This document shows, piece after piece, positions 63,867 through 64,000 of a stretch of DNA of 64,000 bases (position 1 is its first letter; each line of letters begins with the position of its first letter). The notes beneath the pieces were generated by a model that was not told the origin of the DNA, did not search any database, and saw only the letters and a program-made list of their open reading frames with translations. Origin of the DNA: Nostoc sp. CHAB 5834 (lineage in GTDB: Bacteria > Cyanobacteriota > Cyanobacteriia > Cyanobacteriales > Nostocaceae). The translations under genes were made by a program, and so were the position numbers. The stretch is taken from positions 8,564-72,563 of the forward strand of contig JAIVFU010000031.1 in the NCBI GenBank assembly GCA_020829485.1, given 5' to 3'.

Positions 63867-64000
63867 CTCCGTTAACGAGTATTTGAACTGGATGAATCCA
63901 CCTTTTATCTCCGTTAACGAGTCTTTGAACTGGATGAATCCACCTTTTATCTCCGTTAACGAGTCTTTGAACTGGATGAATCCACCTTTTATCTCCGTTA
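63867..64000. repeat. 42-bp tandem repeat running off the window
   Basis: CTCCGTTAACGAGT opens each unit, at 63867, 63909, 63951 and 63993, exactly 42 bp apart, and TTTGAACTGGATGAATCCACC follows in each full unit. Copies are almost identical (one base differs in the first). The array continues past the right edge, so its full size is unknown. No unique spacers, so not CRISPR. Confidence 0.95.

Noticed and set aside
63867..64000. CRISPR array at the right edge
   Set aside because: The period is a constant 42 bp with no unique spacers, so it is a simple tandem repeat.

Overview
The window comes from a filamentous, probably heterocyst-forming cyanobacterium of the Nostoc group. The reasons are abundant HIP1 octamers (GCGATCGC), blocks of short tandem heptamers (STRR), many small palindromic dispersed repeats, two XisH/XisI pairs, a nitrogenase-reductase (nifH) fragment, a PilT-family ATPase, a KaiB-domain protein, and a class II ribonucleotide reductase split by an intron. 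Nothing shows whether this is chromosome or plasmid. No tRNA, rRNA or complete prophage was seen.

Layout. 1-4.8 kb: a defence-flavoured island with a DUF1016 nuclease (cut by the window edge), two DUF433 proteins, a type I-D CRISPR helicase (Cas3') with its divergent WYL regulator but no other cas gene in view, and one lone repeat-like half. 4.9-8.0 kb: a candidate peptide gene, an APH-fold kinase and a HopA1-family lyase, the combination expected of a split Ser/Thr dehydratase. 8.1-18.7 kb: housekeeping genes (wecB, pilT with a KaiB-domain partner, an M23 peptidase, an MscS channel, ahcY). 18.7-22.4 kb: a MITE, tandem xisHI pairs and an IS1634-type remnant. 22.4-26.7 kb: a desaturase-SDR fusion, a DUF72 protein, a DnaJ-pentapeptide fusion and another MITE.

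26.9-28.2 kb holds the most striking regulatory region. A sigma-70-like promoter is followed by two short leader peptides very rich in Tyr, Phe and Trp codons. Each is followed by an intrinsic terminator, and then comes the gene for DAHP synthase, the first enzyme of aromatic amino acid synthesis. This looks like a tandem ribosome-mediated attenuator.

28.2-31.7 kb is repeat-rich and holds the nifH relic and an SH3/peptidoglycan-binding membrane protein. 31.7-34.3 kb is nrdJ with a 289-nt putative group I intron. 34.5-41.2 kb: GNAT, Uma2, AtzE/AtzG-like proteins, a decayed small lipoprotein-like gene, a three-gene operon of unknown function, a thioredoxin-fold protein and murE. 41.4-47.5 kb: three histidine-kinase-like proteins (one without the phospho-accepting His, one with a degenerate ATPase) and an AIM24 protein. 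47.7-54.1 kb: SDR, dnaK, an acetoacetate-decarboxylase-like protein and an ABC exporter. 54.2-63.8 kb: GNATs, a TPR protein, an aminotransferase, a Rieske oxygenase, an SDR, an alpha/beta hydrolase and a WD40 protein. The window ends inside a 42-bp tandem repeat.

A recurrent theme is dispersed intergenic repeats that have entered coding sequences in frame (AtzE, a GNAT, the aminotransferase, the thioredoxin-fold protein, the DICT-type kinase), adding short low-information peptides without breaking the reading frames.
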